A stretch of 64,000 bases of DNA, taken from an uncultured Campylobacter sp. Its GTDB lineage: Bacteria > Campylobacterota > Campylobacteria > Campylobacterales > Campylobacteraceae. The notes beneath the pieces were generated by a model. It had not been told where the DNA came from. It worked only from the letters and a program-made list of their open reading frames with translations, and ran no database searches. The position numbers were made by a program, and so were the translations under genes. Shown one piece after another: positions 8,588-17,782 of this stretch (its first letter is position 1; every line of letters begins with the position of its first letter). The stretch covers positions 1 through 64,000 of the forward strand of contig NZ_CAJPRT010000003.1 of NCBI RefSeq assembly GCF_905373215.1, written 5' to 3'.

Positions 8588-9357
8588 AAGTAAGCGGGCT
8601 AAACTTCAGCTACGGCAAGCGGGCGATCCTGCAAGACGTATGTCTGAATTTAGAACGGGGTAAATTTTACGGGATTTTGGGCCCTAACGGCTGCGGCAAG
8701 AGCACTTTGCTAAAAAATATATTGCAAATTTTAAAGCCTGCAAGCGGGATCATCGAAATAAACGGCAAAAGGGCGAGCGAATACGGCCTAAAAGAGCTTG
8801 CCGCGCTCATCGGCTTCGTACCGCAAAAAACAGCTCTCGCCGCGCCGCTTAGCGTGAAAGAAATTTTGCTTGCGGGCAGATTTTGCCGATTAAAAAGCGC
8901 CTTTAGCGGCTACGATGCGAGCGATCACGCTAAAGTGGAGCAAATGGCAGAGCTTTTGGATGTGAAAAAATTCCTAGAGCGTAGCGCATTTGAGCTAAGC
9001 GGCGGGGAGTTCGGACGCGTGCTGCTTGCTAGAGCGCTCGTCAGCGAGCCTGAAATTTTACTGCTCGATGAGCCCACGGGCGCGCTAGATATGAACTACG
9101 CTATCGAGGCGATGAGGATCTGCGAAAACCTGACGCGCTCTTTAAATTTAACGAGCGTCATCGTGCTGCACGATCTAAATTTAGCCTCACTGTTTTGCGA
9201 TGAAATTTTTATGCTAAGAGACGGTGCGGTGAGGTATCGCGGCGGTGCGAGCGAGCTTTTTACGCCGCAGATCATAAAAGAAATTTACGGCTTTGACGCC
9301 CTGATAGTCGAAAATTTAGGAACCAAATTTATCTTACCGCAAAAGGAGAAATTATGA
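8584..9357 (+). CDS. ABC transporter ATP-binding protein (FecE/HmuV type)
   Basis: A 257-residue ATPase with Walker A GPNGCGKST, signature LSGGEFGRV, Walker B ILLLDEPTGALD and the switch His in VIVLHDLN. It overlaps the permease by 4 bases and the binding protein start by 4 bases, so all three are coupled. It powers import through the FecCD-type permease on the cytoplasmic face. The signature Q/E position reads LSGGEFG, as in the FecE/BtuD subfamily. Confidence 0.9.
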   Translation: MKVSGLNFSYGKRAILQDVCLNLERGKFYGILGPNGCGKSTLLKNILQILKPASGIIEINGKRASEYGLKELAALIGFVPQKTALAAPLSVKEILLAGRFCRLKSAFSGYDASDHAKVEQMAELLDVKKFLERSAFELSGGEFGRVLLARALVSEPEILLLDEPTGALDMNYAIEAMRICENLTRSLNLTSVIVLHDLNLASLFCDEIFMLRDGAVRYRGGASELFTPQIIKEIYGFDALIVENLGTKFILPQKEKL

Positions 9358-10136
9358 AAAAAATTCTTATAGCTTTGACTGCGGCGAGCTTTGTATTCGC
9401 CAAAGGTCTAGTCGTACTTGACCCCGCCGCGGTCGAGATCATCTACGCTTTAGGCGCGCAGGATCAGATCGCTGCGATCGCCACCACTTCGATGAGCAAG
9501 ATCCGCCCGCAGGCAGAAACCGCGAAACTACCTAGCGTAGGCACCTACGTAAAGCCCAACCTCGAAAAGATCGTCGAGCTTAAACCCGATCTGGTTATTA
9601 CGAGCTTCCACTCCGCGGGCGTTAGCGAAAATCTACAAAAGCTAGGACTTAAGAGCCTTGCGATGGATGCAAACTCCACCGCAGATATCTGCCAAAACGT
9701 AAAGAAGGTTGCGGCCATCGTAAAAAAAGAGAGCGAGGCGGATAAAATTTGCGCGCAGATGGACGGCGTCTTTGAAAATAAAACGGCGCTTCGCGGCAAA
9801 AAAGTGGCTATGTTTTTCGGCGCGAACGCTACGATGGCTTTCAATGACAAAACCCTCATCGGCGACATTTTCGCTCGCCTCGGCGCCAAAAATATCGCAG
9901 ACGGCCTTGAAGGCAGCACGCCATCGGTATCTGCCGAATACATCTTGGATCAAAACCCCGATATTATGGTCATCGTAGGCGGCGAGACGGAGGATTTTTT
10001 AAAAGCAAATCCGATCCTTAGAAATACCAAAGCGGTAAAATCGGGCAAAATTTTAAAGGCCCCGACGCTCATCTTGCGCGGAAGCCCGCAGATCGGCGAG
10101 ACGGTGGATGAAATTTACGCGGAGGCAACGAAATAG
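9354..10136 (+). CDS. periplasmic heme/cobalamin-type substrate-binding protein
   Basis: A signal peptide (MKKILIALTAASFVFA) precedes a TroA/BtuF-like fold: VLDPAAVEIIYALGAQDQIAA, the LPSVGTYVKPNLEKIVELKPDLVIT block and a C-terminal SGKILKAPTLILRGSPQIGE segment. The order and sequence resemble HmuT-type heme-binding proteins (TEIIYALGA, LP-x-VG-Y). It delivers ligand to the adjacent permease. The stop is immediately followed by the start of the radical SAM gene, with no gap. Substrate is inferred from context. Confidence 0.82.
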   Translation: MKKILIALTAASFVFAKGLVVLDPAAVEIIYALGAQDQIAAIATTSMSKIRPQAETAKLPSVGTYVKPNLEKIVELKPDLVITSFHSAGVSENLQKLGLKSLAMDANSTADICQNVKKVAAIVKKESEADKICAQMDGVFENKTALRGKKVAMFFGANATMAFNDKTLIGDIFARLGAKNIADGLEGSTPSVSAEYILDQNPDIMVIVGGETEDFLKANPILRNTKAVKSGKILKAPTLILRGSPQIGETVDEIYAEATK

Positions 10137-11351
10137 ATGTTTAAAGAACGCATTAAATCCCACCATCGCTCCAAGCTTTTCGAGAGCGTCTCCGCGAGCG
10201 AAAACGAGCTGTTCGATGCGCTAGAGCAGCCCGCGAAAGACAGCGACTGCGTGATCTATCTGCATGTGCCGTTTTGCGATAATATCTGCTCGTTTTGTTC
10301 GATGATGCGCTCCAAACTCGGCGATGAGCTGGACGAATACGCTAAATTTCTGGTCCGCCAGATCAAAGACTACGGCGAGATGCCCTACTTCGATACTAAA
10401 AAGATCAAAAGCATCTACTTCGGCGGCGGCACGCCGAGCGTCTTTAGCGAGACGCACTTCGAAAAGGTTCTAGGCGCGCTGCATAAAAATTTCAAGATCG
10501 CAGAGGACTGCGAGATCAGCGTAGAGACCACGCTGCATAATTTAGACCTGCAAAAGGCACTTGCCTTGCAAAGCTTCGGCGTAAACCGCTTTAGCATCGG
10601 CGTGCAGACCTTCAGTAGGCAGGGGCGCGCGCTTCTAAACCGAGTGCACAAGCCCGCTCGCGCAATCGAGCGACTGAAGGATCTTAGAGAAAAATTTGAC
10701 GGCATGCTCTGCTGCGACATCATCTACAACTTCCCGAACGAAAGCGTAGAGGAGGCGATCGCAGACGCTAATTACGTAAATGAGCTCGGACTTGATAGCG
10801 CCAGCTTTTACTCGCTGATGTTTTTCGAAGGCTCGGAGCTATCCAAAAAGATCGACACCTCCTACTACGATCTGCCGACTGATAAAAAGCTGCACCATGC
10901 CTTTGCAGAGGCGCTGCTGCAAAGCGGGAATTTCGAGGTTTTGGAGCTTACTAAGCTTGCTCGAAAAGGTCGCGATAACTACGGCTACATCAAGCTAAGC
11001 CACAAGGGCACGGATATCCTGCCTATCGGCAACGGCGCGGGCGGACACGTAGCGGGCTTCGGAATTTACGGCGTGTCGGGACACAAGATGATCTCGCGAA
11101 TCGATGAGCGCGAGACAAAATATAGCGTGCTAAGCAATCTATTTCAATACCCGATCGTAAGCTTAAACGAGCTAAAAGAGGCTCTGAGCGCGAGCATTTA
11201 CGACGAAGCGGTGCAAAAGCTCAAAGAATTGGAGAGCTGGGGGCTTTTGGAGCTAAAAGATCAAAGATCGATCTTGAGCTTGGACGGAATTTTTTGGGGC
11301 AACAACATCAACGAAGAGATAGCAAACATTATTAGAAAGGATTTTGTATGA
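10137..11351 (+). CDS. radical SAM enzyme of the HemW/HutW/ChuW type, probable anaerobic heme-opening methyltransferase
   Basis: This 404-residue protein has the radical SAM cluster motif C47-x3-C51-x2-C54 in YLHVPFCDNICSFC, then the SAM-binding YFGGGTPS and the family segments ISVETT and NRFSIGVQTF. It is similar to coproporphyrinogen III oxidase-like proteins. Placement between a heme-type ABC importer and a flavodoxin matches anaerobic heme catabolism loci (ChuW, HutW, Fusobacterium HmuW), where the enzyme methylates and opens heme without oxygen, releasing iron. A generic HemW heme chaperone is the main alternative. It starts directly after the binding-protein stop and overlaps the flavodoxin start by 4 bases. 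Confidence 0.75.
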   Translation: MFKERIKSHHRSKLFESVSASENELFDALEQPAKDSDCVIYLHVPFCDNICSFCSMMRSKLGDELDEYAKFLVRQIKDYGEMPYFDTKKIKSIYFGGGTPSVFSETHFEKVLGALHKNFKIAEDCEISVETTLHNLDLQKALALQSFGVNRFSIGVQTFSRQGRALLNRVHKPARAIERLKDLREKFDGMLCCDIIYNFPNESVEEAIADANYVNELGLDSASFYSLMFFEGSELSKKIDTSYYDLPTDKKLHHAFAEALLQSGNFEVLELTKLARKGRDNYGYIKLSHKGTDILPIGNGAGGHVAGFGIYGVSGHKMISRIDERETKYSVLSNLFQYPIVSLNELKEALSASIYDEAVQKLKELESWGLLELKDQRSILSLDGIFWGNNINEEIANIIRKDFV

Positions 11352-11851
11352 AAAAAATCGTGCTTTACACCTCGCAAACGGGTAACACGAAAAAGGTGGG
11401 CGACGCGATCGCCGAGCAACTGGGCTGCGAGAGTCTAAATTTCCGCGACTTTGAGGGTGAGGTCGATGATTACGATTTCATAGCCTTGGGCTTTTACGTC
11501 GATAAGGGCGAAGCCGAAGCGAAATTTATGCGCTTTTTACGCAAGATTCACGGCAAGAAGCTTGGCGTTTTTATGACTCTGGGCGCGGAGCCGGACGGCG
11601 AGCATGCGCGCAAGTGCTTAGATGCTTTCGAAAAGGGGCTCAAAGAGAACGGTAATGAGATCGTAGCGGAGTTCTCCTGCCAAGGCGCGATCGATCCAAA
11701 GCTGCTTGAGACGATGCGCAAAATGGCCTCTAGCGGCAACTCGCCTCATCCTATGACCCCCGAGCGACTTGCGCGCTGGGCAGAGGCTGCGAAACACCCC
11801 GACGAGAAGGATCTGGCGGACGCAAAAGCAGCATTTGCGGGGATAGAGTAA
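11348..11851 (+). CDS. flavodoxin-family protein of the heme operon (HmuF/BilS-like)
   Basis: A 167-residue protein that begins with the FMN phosphate loop YTSQTGNTKKVGDAIAEQL and continues with the core LGFYVDKGEAEAKFMRFL and GVFMTLGAEPDGEHA. The C-terminal part (PHPMTPERLARWAEAAKHPD) is typical of flavodoxins found in heme and tetrapyrrole reduction operons. It overlaps the radical SAM gene by 4 bases. The likely role is electron donor to the radical SAM enzyme or reductase of the ring-opened product. No signal peptide is seen. Confidence 0.75.
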   Translation: MKKIVLYTSQTGNTKKVGDAIAEQLGCESLNFRDFEGEVDDYDFIALGFYVDKGEAEAKFMRFLRKIHGKKLGVFMTLGAEPDGEHARKCLDAFEKGLKENGNEIVAEFSCQGAIDPKLLETMRKMASSGNSPHPMTPERLARWAEAAKHPDEKDLADAKAAFAGIE

Positions 11852-12598
11852 AATTTAATCGTGTCGCGCCACCTAAATACTGCGCGATGCGAAAAAAATC
11901 AAATCATTATCCGTCGTCCCCTCTCGCGATTTACGCGATTTAAAATTTTATCTTTGCTAAATTTGAACGACGAATTTCATTCCTACAAGCAAATCCGCCG
12001 CCACGGACACCGGTCTTTCTTTGGAATTTAGATGATAAATTTTATCTCACGCACAACATATCAAATAATGCCTCCGACTTTGCGCCACTAATGCGCGCTC
12101 TGAGCGGCGAAAAGCCCATTTTGTAAGCGACTGCGAGTGCTGCGAGTGCTGCCGTCATCCAATACACCGCCCGCCATTTTGCAACGACCTGAGCGCGAAA
12201 AACTCGCTTCTGCAAGCAAGTGGCCTGCTAGAGTTGCGGTCGCGATTATCGGCTACCCCTGTCGTCACGCGCCGTAGGTGTCGCTGTCGGGTGCCGCGCG
12301 ATACCCATCCGCCGCTACTAACCGCCCGCACGACAACCCGTCGCCGCTCATCGCCCCGCCGCAGCGATGCGGAGCGTGAGCATAAAAATATTTTAGGCGT
12401 ACTCTCAAGAGGACATCACCGAGCTTAATAAATTTTAGTGCGGTACTTTTACTATGCGCTCGTAAGCATAAATAAAATTCTTTAGCAAAAATTTTTAAGA
12501 CAAAAATAGCAAAAGATTTGCAAGCAACGGATAAATTTCATTATGGCTAAGATTCCATTGTGATTGCAATCATATCCGTTCTATCTGCCCATAGCTTT
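11852..12598. other. gene-free stretch carrying one copy of a diverged duplicated element
   Basis: Frames here (for example 12234-12428) lack ribosome sites and consist of Arg-rich translations of GC-rich sequence. The recognisable content is the repeat copy at 12151-12360 and scattered AAATTT cores. It lies past the 3' end of both flanking genes. Confidence 0.5.
12151..12360. repeat. diverged duplicated element, copy 1 (partner at 13391-13607)
   Basis: Starts GCCGTCATCCAATACACCGC and ends CGACAACCCGTCGCCGCTCA. It aligns collinearly with 13391-13607, both in plus orientation, with many substitutions and a few small indels. One frame retains TARHFA and VAIIG fragments that recall a short-chain dehydrogenase N-terminus. 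Confidence 0.8.
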
Positions 12599-13168
12599 TT
12601 AAATTTCGCTTTTTGCCTCACTTATTGTTTTGTTTAATTTCGCAGCAAATTCCTCCTTGCTTATTTCTTTAAACGCTTCGTTTGGTACGGCGATAAAAAG
12701 ACTTCCTTCTAGCAAAATTACCAAAAAATCGCGCTCCATTACCACCTCACAAAATTCCGCATCGTAAATGAGCGTATCTCGCTCGCTTGCGAATATAAAC
12801 TGCCCCTTTAAATCGTCTGAAATTTCAATGCTAAAATCGCCGAAAGTGGCATTTTTATTCTTATCATATATCGCGGAATTTAGTAGCCACGATCTAACGC
12901 AAATAGCGTAAATATAAAAAACTGCGCAAGCAGTAGGCAAGATCGCTCCCAAGCTCTTTATCCAGGACTTATCACCATAGTACTTGCGTACAAACTCTAT
13001 CCAATCGTCCTCAAAAATAAAAAGGCAAGCCGAAAACGCAAAAGCGAAAAGCAAATCTGTCGCGCAGACGGCGCGGATGAACTTGCTCCCTTTATAAATT
13101 CTGCGCGAAATTCTAATTCTCATTTTAGCGAATTTTCGGTTATCTTGCAGCGAGTAAGAAATCAGCAT
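12599..13168 (-). CDS. hypothetical two-helix membrane protein, possible YcxB-like domain
   Basis: A 189-residue protein with two hydrophobic helices (around LLFAFAFSACLFIF and LPTACAVFYIYAICV) in the first half, then a soluble domain of short strands containing ISDDLKGQFIFASERDTLIYDAE and LFIAVPNEAFKEISKEEF. That pattern resembles YcxB-like domains, but the match is by eye only. It stands alone between two copies of a duplicated element. The function is unknown. Confidence 0.6.
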   Translation of the reverse strand: MLISYSLQDNRKFAKMRIRISRRIYKGSKFIRAVCATDLLFAFAFSACLFIFEDDWIEFVRKYYGDKSWIKSLGAILPTACAVFYIYAICVRSWLLNSAIYDKNKNATFGDFSIEISDDLKGQFIFASERDTLIYDAEFCEVVMERDFLVILLEGSLFIAVPNEAFKEISKEEFAAKLNKTISEAKSEI

Positions 13169-13351
13169 ATCTTTCCTTTAAAATTTCGCTTATTTTAGCT
13201 AAAATTAGCCAAAATAAAAAGATCTGTAAAATTACATTGCATGCTGCGTTTGCGCCTCTTCGACGATACAGCCAGTAGATGGAAGGACACTACTAATGCA
13301 AGCGGTAAAAGGGCGAGCTAAATTAATAAAATTCCTACCGAAGGAGGAATT

Positions 13352-13432
13352 ATGAAAAATACGGCATTCATCACGGACGCTACAAGCGCTACCGTCATCC
13401 AATACACCGCCCGTCGCCTTACAACGGCCTGA
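13352..13432 (+). pseudogene. remnant resembling the start of a short-chain dehydrogenase
   Basis: A strong site (AAGGAGGAATT) precedes ATG and MKNTAFITDATS, which is close to the SDR nucleotide-binding start (xxTAFITGATSG) but has Asp for the first Gly. The frame stops after 26 codons inside the duplicated element, and VAIIG reappears in frame fragments downstream. Best read as a decayed gene. Confidence 0.4.
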
Positions 13433-13607
13433 GCGTTAAAAACCCGCTTCTGCGAGCAAGTAGGCTGCGAGCGCTGCGGTCGCGATCATCGGCTATCCCT
13501 GTCGTCACGTGCCGTAGGTGCCTATCAGACGTCCGCCGCCGCCGCGCGACAACCCATACGCCGCTAACCACCTGCACGACAACCCGTCGCCGCTCATCGC
13601 CCTGCCG
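13391..13607. repeat. diverged duplicated element, copy 2 (partner at 12151-12360)
   Basis: Starts ACCGTCATCCAATACACCGC and ends near TCGCCGCTCATCGCCCTGCC. It is in direct orientation to copy 1, about 1.2 kb away, and the two flank the gene at 12599-13168. No terminal inverted repeats or target duplications were noticed. Confidence 0.8.
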
Positions 13608-13755
13608 CTTTGTCGCAGTACCGAATCAAAACCGAACCGCTAAATTTTAAATTCTACAAAAGTCTCATCGCACATAAATTTTAATTCGGCAAATGCGCAA
13701 AATTTAGGTAAAATTCCACCCAAACGCTTTGATGGTCAAATTTAAAGGGGCGAAA

Positions 13756-14425
13756 ATGACGAATTTCGAGTACGCTAGTCACATTAACGAGGCTGCGGGG
13801 CTAGATCTTGATTTAGATTGCGAAGAGATCGATCTACAGGATAAACTTTACGGGCTTTTTCAGTGCTTCATGCCTGACGGTGCCGGCGCGCGGGCGGTGT
13901 TCGCGCCGCTGCAAGACGGCGCTGAGCTGCAAGCGCGCATAATGCCGATCTACGCAGCCACGGAGCAGCAGACGCGGGAAGCGTTCGATCAAGGCGTGGC
14001 GCCCGGGTATTTTTGCCCGCCGCAGGATCCGAAATTTGATGACAAAGCGCTTAAAAGCTTAGCTTTAGCGCACGTTCGAAATTTAAAAATTTTCGCAGAA
14101 TTTCTAGGTAAGAGCGAGCTTTCAAAGATGCTTGAACAAATAAAATCCGCTCGCGTGCAGGAAGGTTTTGATTTCGCGCATAGTAAAGACGCGCTTGCGA
14201 ACGCCGTCTATGAGGCGATCACGGAGTGGATGATAGATTCGCCTAAGCTCGATGCGAAGCTATGGGTGCTCGGCGAGGCGTACTATTCTGCTACCTGCGT
14301 ACTTGCAGTATCCAAACTACGCGCAAAGGCCACAGGAGGACTTTTTGAAGCCCTACTTCGAGCTATATCTAGCGGGACGGCAGATCACGTTTGAGTGTGG
14401 CGAGGTCGTGGTTTTCACTCGCTAA
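13756..14425 (+). pseudogene. hypothetical protein gene, apparently frameshifted near its 3' end
   Basis: The likely start is MTNFEYASHINEAAGLDLDL at 13756 after an AAAGGGGCG site. The frame stops at 14394 with an unlikely tail (LFEALLRAISSGTADHV). From about 14297 the +1 frame reads QYPNYAQRPQEDFLKPYFELYL and ends at 14425 in GEVVVFTR, which looks like the authentic C-terminus. One frameshift near 14297-14312 therefore seems to break a protein of about 222 residues. No family is recognised. Sequencing error is possible. Confidence 0.5.
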
Positions 14426-14871
14426 ATTTACGCAAGCAAGGAAGCGAATGAACGCTCGTAAGCAGTTAAAATTTTAGCTTTTTAAACAATAAAGTGAGCT
14501 ACACCTACAAATGGCTAAAATTTAAGCTCACCAAGTATGGGCACAAACGCTTATCGCATATCCCAAAAAACCTGCGTCTTAACCGAGTATCTAGCAGGTT
14601 GCCTATGTCGCGTCAAATCGCATAAAAATGTTTCTGCTTTGCGTAGCTGCGCCGCTTTCAGCGCCTTACTGAAGCAAAATCTCCGCACATCGTTGATGTT
14701 TGGATAATTGAATTTTTTCCATTACTCTGCTGCCCTCACTTTGTATGAAGTACCCAAATAATTTACTTGCACTAACGCTTGCTAGTTAGAATTCATCTAA
14801 ATTTTAAATAGGAATTTTGACGCAGAATTTTATGGAATTTCGCTGCCGCAAATCTCGCAAGCAATAAAATT
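14426..14871. other. gene-free stretch
   Basis: No ORF of note and no repeat array was found. It has moderately AT-rich patches on both strands. It could hold decayed coding sequence, but nothing identifiable was seen. Confidence 0.4.
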
Positions 14872-15111
14872 CTATCGATTTACGCTCTTAAATTTGCTCA
14901 AATCGCCGCCTGTTTTATAAAATTCTTCAGCGTCGATCATAGTGCCGTCGGGCAGCTTACAAACGGTGTAGTCCACGCCGTTGCCGTCTTTGCGGACGAT
15001 CAGCTCGCCGCCGTTTTTGATACAAAAATCCCCCGCAGCGCTAGCCTCTGCGCTCACCGAAGCGAAAGCACCCACCACAAGCGCCACTGCAAAAAATCTC
15101 TTAAAACTCAT
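14872..15111 (-). CDS. small secreted DUF333-family protein
   Basis: A 79-residue protein with a signal peptide (FFAVALVVGAFASVSAEASA) and a mature part FCIKNGGELIVRKDGNGVDY followed by TVCKLPDGTM. This matches the DUF333 pattern of two Cys around G-G-x-L-x-x-R-x-D and CxLPDG. DUF333 proteins are small periplasmic proteins of unknown role, sometimes labelled hemolysin-like. It is monocistronic as far as can be seen. Confidence 0.75.
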   Translation of the reverse strand: MSFKRFFAVALVVGAFASVSAEASAAGDFCIKNGGELIVRKDGNGVDYTVCKLPDGTMIDAEEFYKTGGDLSKFKSVNR

Positions 15112-15528
15112 TTAAATCCTTTCGTTTAATTTTGCCCGTTTTTAGGGTTAAGCTTAAATTTAGGCGCCAGATACGCTAAGCGGCCTGCGCCTAAATAAAT
15201 AAACCGCCGACCCTCCTCGAACACTGATAATAGCGTTTTAGATATTGAATCCTACCTATAAATCCCAGCAGCGCCAAGTCCGCTCGCCGCCGCAAAATCA
15301 AAGCAATCGAACTTCATCCAATACAAAATTTTAACATCATAAATTTTGTCTTCAATAAAATTCTAGCGGCGAAATCCAAGCCGCATCAAAGCTATTTCTG
15401 CCGTAAAATACCAGCTATAAAAGCGAGGGCCATGGCAAAAACTAGCTCAGCGGCAAGGCAAGCACGGATCCTAGACAATCTTGTTTACAAGCATGAGTCG
15501 CGCTCAAACCCTATAAATTTAACCGCCG
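15112..15528. other. gene-free stretch between the DUF333 gene and serC
   Basis: This lies upstream of the DUF333 gene and downstream of serC (both minus). It should contain the DUF333 promoter, but no convincing box was picked out. A small plus-strand frame from 15433 (MAKTSSAARQARILDNLVYK) has a poor ribosome site and runs into serC antisense; it is not called. Confidence 0.4.
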
Positions 15529-16605
15529 CTAGCCGTTTTTGCGCGCAAACTCGCTCATAAAAGCAACTAGTTTTTCAACGTCCTCGTAGTTTATCGCGTT
15601 GTAGATCGAGGCGCGGATGCCGCCTAAAACGCGGTGTCCTTTAAGCCCGATCATCCCCTCCGCCTCCGCCTGCGCGACGAAAACGGGCTCAAGCGCGGCG
15701 TCTGCGATATTAAAGCTCACATTCATCAGGCTGCGGCTGTCCTTTTGCGCGTGGCCGCGGTAGAAACCGCCGCTAGCATCGATCGCGCCGTAAAGTAGCG
15801 CCGCCTTGCGCTTGTTGCGCTCATGCATTGCCGCGAGCCCGCCGATTTCGTCCTTGATCCAGCCGAGCATTAAATTTAGCATGTAAATTCCGAAAGTATT
15901 CGGGGTGTTGCTCATCGAGTCCGCATCCGCCTGCGTCTTATAGCGCAGGATCATCGGCGTTTTGGGGTTTGTGCGATCCAGCAGATCCTTGCGGATCGCC
16001 ACCATCGTAACGCCCGCGGGGCCGCCGTTTTTCTGAATACCACCGTAAAACATCCCCACGCTGCTAAGATCCACGGGGCGCGAAAACAGATCGCTCGAGC
16101 TATCGACTACGAGCGGGCAGCCGCACTGCGGCAGCTGCGGATATTGCGTGCCGTAGATCGTGTTGTTCGAGCAGATGTAGCCGTAATCGGCGCCGTCAGA
16201 GAATTTAACCTTGGGGATGTGGTCGAATTTGCTATCCTCGCTGCTTGCGACCACGCGGTAGTTTATACCGAGCACGCCCGCTTCCTTGATCGCCTTGCTC
16301 GTCCAATTGCCCGTGTTGGCGTATTCTGCGACGCCGCCTGCGTATAGGTTCATCGGCACCTGCGCGAACTGAAGGCTTGCGCCGCCTTGTAAAAACAAAA
16401 TCGTAAAATCATCCGAAAAGCCGTAGAGATCGCGTACGCGGTCCATCGCGCTATGTAAAACTTCCTCGAAAATTTTGGTGCGGTGCGAGATCTCCATTAT
16501 CGAAAATCCGCGCCCCGCGTAGTTTAGCAGCTCCTCTTGCGCCTGCTTTAGCACGCCCAGCGGGATGGTGCTAGGTCCTGCGCTAAAATTTATTACTCTA
16601 TCCAT
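15529..16605 (-). CDS. serC: phosphoserine aminotransferase
   Basis: Converts 3-phosphohydroxypyruvate to phosphoserine in serine and pyridoxal phosphate synthesis. The start is [19 protein letters not shown] at 16605, after a strong AAAGGAGG site; an earlier in-frame ATG adds 27 unrelated residues that overlap xseA. Family features are [38 protein letters not shown], the PLP-lysine region [15 protein letters not shown] and [14 protein letters not shown] near the C-terminus. It is the last gene of the ubiE-xseA-serC run, 10 bases after xseA. Confidence 0.95.
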   Translation of the reverse strand: MDRVINFSAGPSTIPLGVLKQAQEELLNYAGRGFSIMEISHRTKIFEEVLHSAMDRVRDLYGFSDDFTILFLQGGASLQFAQVPMNLYAGGVAEYANTGNWTSKAIKEAGVLGINYRVVASSEDSKFDHIPKVKFSDGADYGYICSNNTIYGTQYPQLPQCGCPLVVDSSSDLFSRPVDLSSVGMFYGGIQKNGGPAGVTMVAIRKDLLDRTNPKTPMILRYKTQADADSMSNTPNTFGIYMLNLMLGWIKDEIGGLAAMHERNKRKAALLYGAIDASGGFYRGHAQKDSRSLMNVSFNIADAALEPVFVAQAEAEGMIGLKGHRVLGGIRASIYNAINYEDVEKLVAFMSEFARKNG

Positions 16606-16615
16606 TTTGCCTCCT

Positions 16616-17782
16616 TTAGATGATTTTCGCGTTTTTGCTGAGCTGCTGCGAGCAAAGGACAAACTCGTCGCCAGCGGCAAGCTCACCCAAGCTCACCGTT
16701 TTGCCGTCCTTTTGGATTTGAACGAGATCCTTTGTGATCTCAAAAAATTTCGCCTTTTGCGCCAAAAGCTCATCTTTGGCGCTTAGCGTATGCTCTGCAG
16801 CGCTTAGCTTGGAGCCGATGAAATTTTTAAATTTAAGCTCGAAATTTAAAAGCTTTGCAAGCGAGCCTGAAATTTTTGGCTCGACCGATTTTGATTTAAG
16901 CTGTAAAGCTGCGAGGCTCAGCACGTTTTGTGCGGATGAAATTTTATCTTTTATCAGCCTATCAAGTGCGTCGCTTACGCCGTCTAGGCTCTGAAAGATC
17001 GCGCAAATATCGGGCAGCAGATCGATCATCGCAGCGGTGGGCGTGAGGCTTCGGTGATCGGCTACGAAATCGCTGATGCTAAAATCGATCTCGTGTCCGA
17101 CCGCCGAGATGACGGGCGTTTTGGCCGCGTAGATCGCGCGAGCCAAGGCCTCGTCGTTGAAGCACCACAGATCCTCGCGCGAGCCGCCGCCGCGAGCGAT
17201 GACGATCGCATCGTAGCCCTTCTCGTCGGCTACGCGCAATGCGCTTATGATCGAAGCAGGCGCGCCCTCGCCTTGCACTAGTGCGTTATACAGATCAATT
17301 TTACAAAGCGCGAAGCGGTCCTGCGCCGTGCGAAGCATATCTGCCTGTGCCGCTGAGCCCGCGCTCGTGATGATCGCGATGCTTTGGGCAAATTTCGGAA
17401 GCTGTTTTTTGTGCGCGGCATCAAAGAGCCCCTCTTTGCTAAGCCTTTCTTTTAGCGCGGCAAACGCGGCCTCCAGTTCGCCCTCGCCGCTTTTGCGGAT
17501 ATTTGAGACCTGGATCTGATATGCGCCCGTGGGGGCGTAGAGCGAGACCTTACCGCTTACGATGAGTTTATCGCCGACGGCTGGGATAAAATTTATCCGC
17601 GCGGCGTTAAATTTAAACATCGCGCAATCAATCGCCGCGCTCGCGTCTTTGATCGTGAAATACCAGTGCCCGCTCGTGCTTTGAATTCTAAACTTAGATA
17701 TCTCGCCCTCGACTTCGACGAAGCTAAAGCTCGTCTCCAAAAGCGTCTTGGCTTGGGCGTTTAGCTCGCTTACGCTAAGCAT
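16616..17782 (-). CDS. xseA: exodeoxyribonuclease VII large subunit
   Basis: Catalytic subunit of ExoVII, which degrades single-stranded DNA. The N-terminal OB fold is visible ([24 protein letters not shown]), then the nuclease core with [32 protein letters not shown] and [30 protein letters not shown] residues, then a coiled-coil C-terminus. At 388 residues it is slightly shorter than E. coli XseA, as is usual in Campylobacter. The start overlaps the ubiE stop region by 8 bases. No xseB is in the window. Confidence 0.95.
   Translation of the reverse strand: MLSVSELNAQAKTLLETSFSFVEVEGEISKFRIQSTSGHWYFTIKDASAAIDCAMFKFNAARINFIPAVGDKLIVSGKVSLYAPTGAYQIQVSNIRKSGEGELEAAFAALKERLSKEGLFDAAHKKQLPKFAQSIAIITSAGSAAQADMLRTAQDRFALCKIDLYNALVQGEGAPASIISALRVADEKGYDAIVIARGGGSREDLWCFNDEALARAIYAAKTPVISAVGHEIDFSISDFVADHRSLTPTAAMIDLLPDICAIFQSLDGVSDALDRLIKDKISSAQNVLSLAALQLKSKSVEPKISGSLAKLLNFELKFKNFIGSKLSAAEHTLSAKDELLAQKAKFFEITKDLVQIQKDGKTVSLGELAAGDEFVLCSQQLSKNAKII

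Larger units (their letters stand above)
13169..13755. other. gene-poor stretch with a dehydrogenase-like remnant and a repeat copy
   Basis: Apart from the remnant at 13352 and the repeat at 13391-13607, nothing is seen except AAATTT-type sequence leading into the gene at 13756. Confidence 0.45.

Noticed and set aside
12234..12428. 64-codon ORF in the first duplicated element
   Set aside because: Arg-rich translation of GC-rich repeat sequence, no ribosome site, not conserved in the second copy.
15433..15561. Small plus-strand ORF starting MAKTSSAARQARILDN
   Set aside because: Weak ribosome site and it runs antisense into the serC 3' end; no supporting context.
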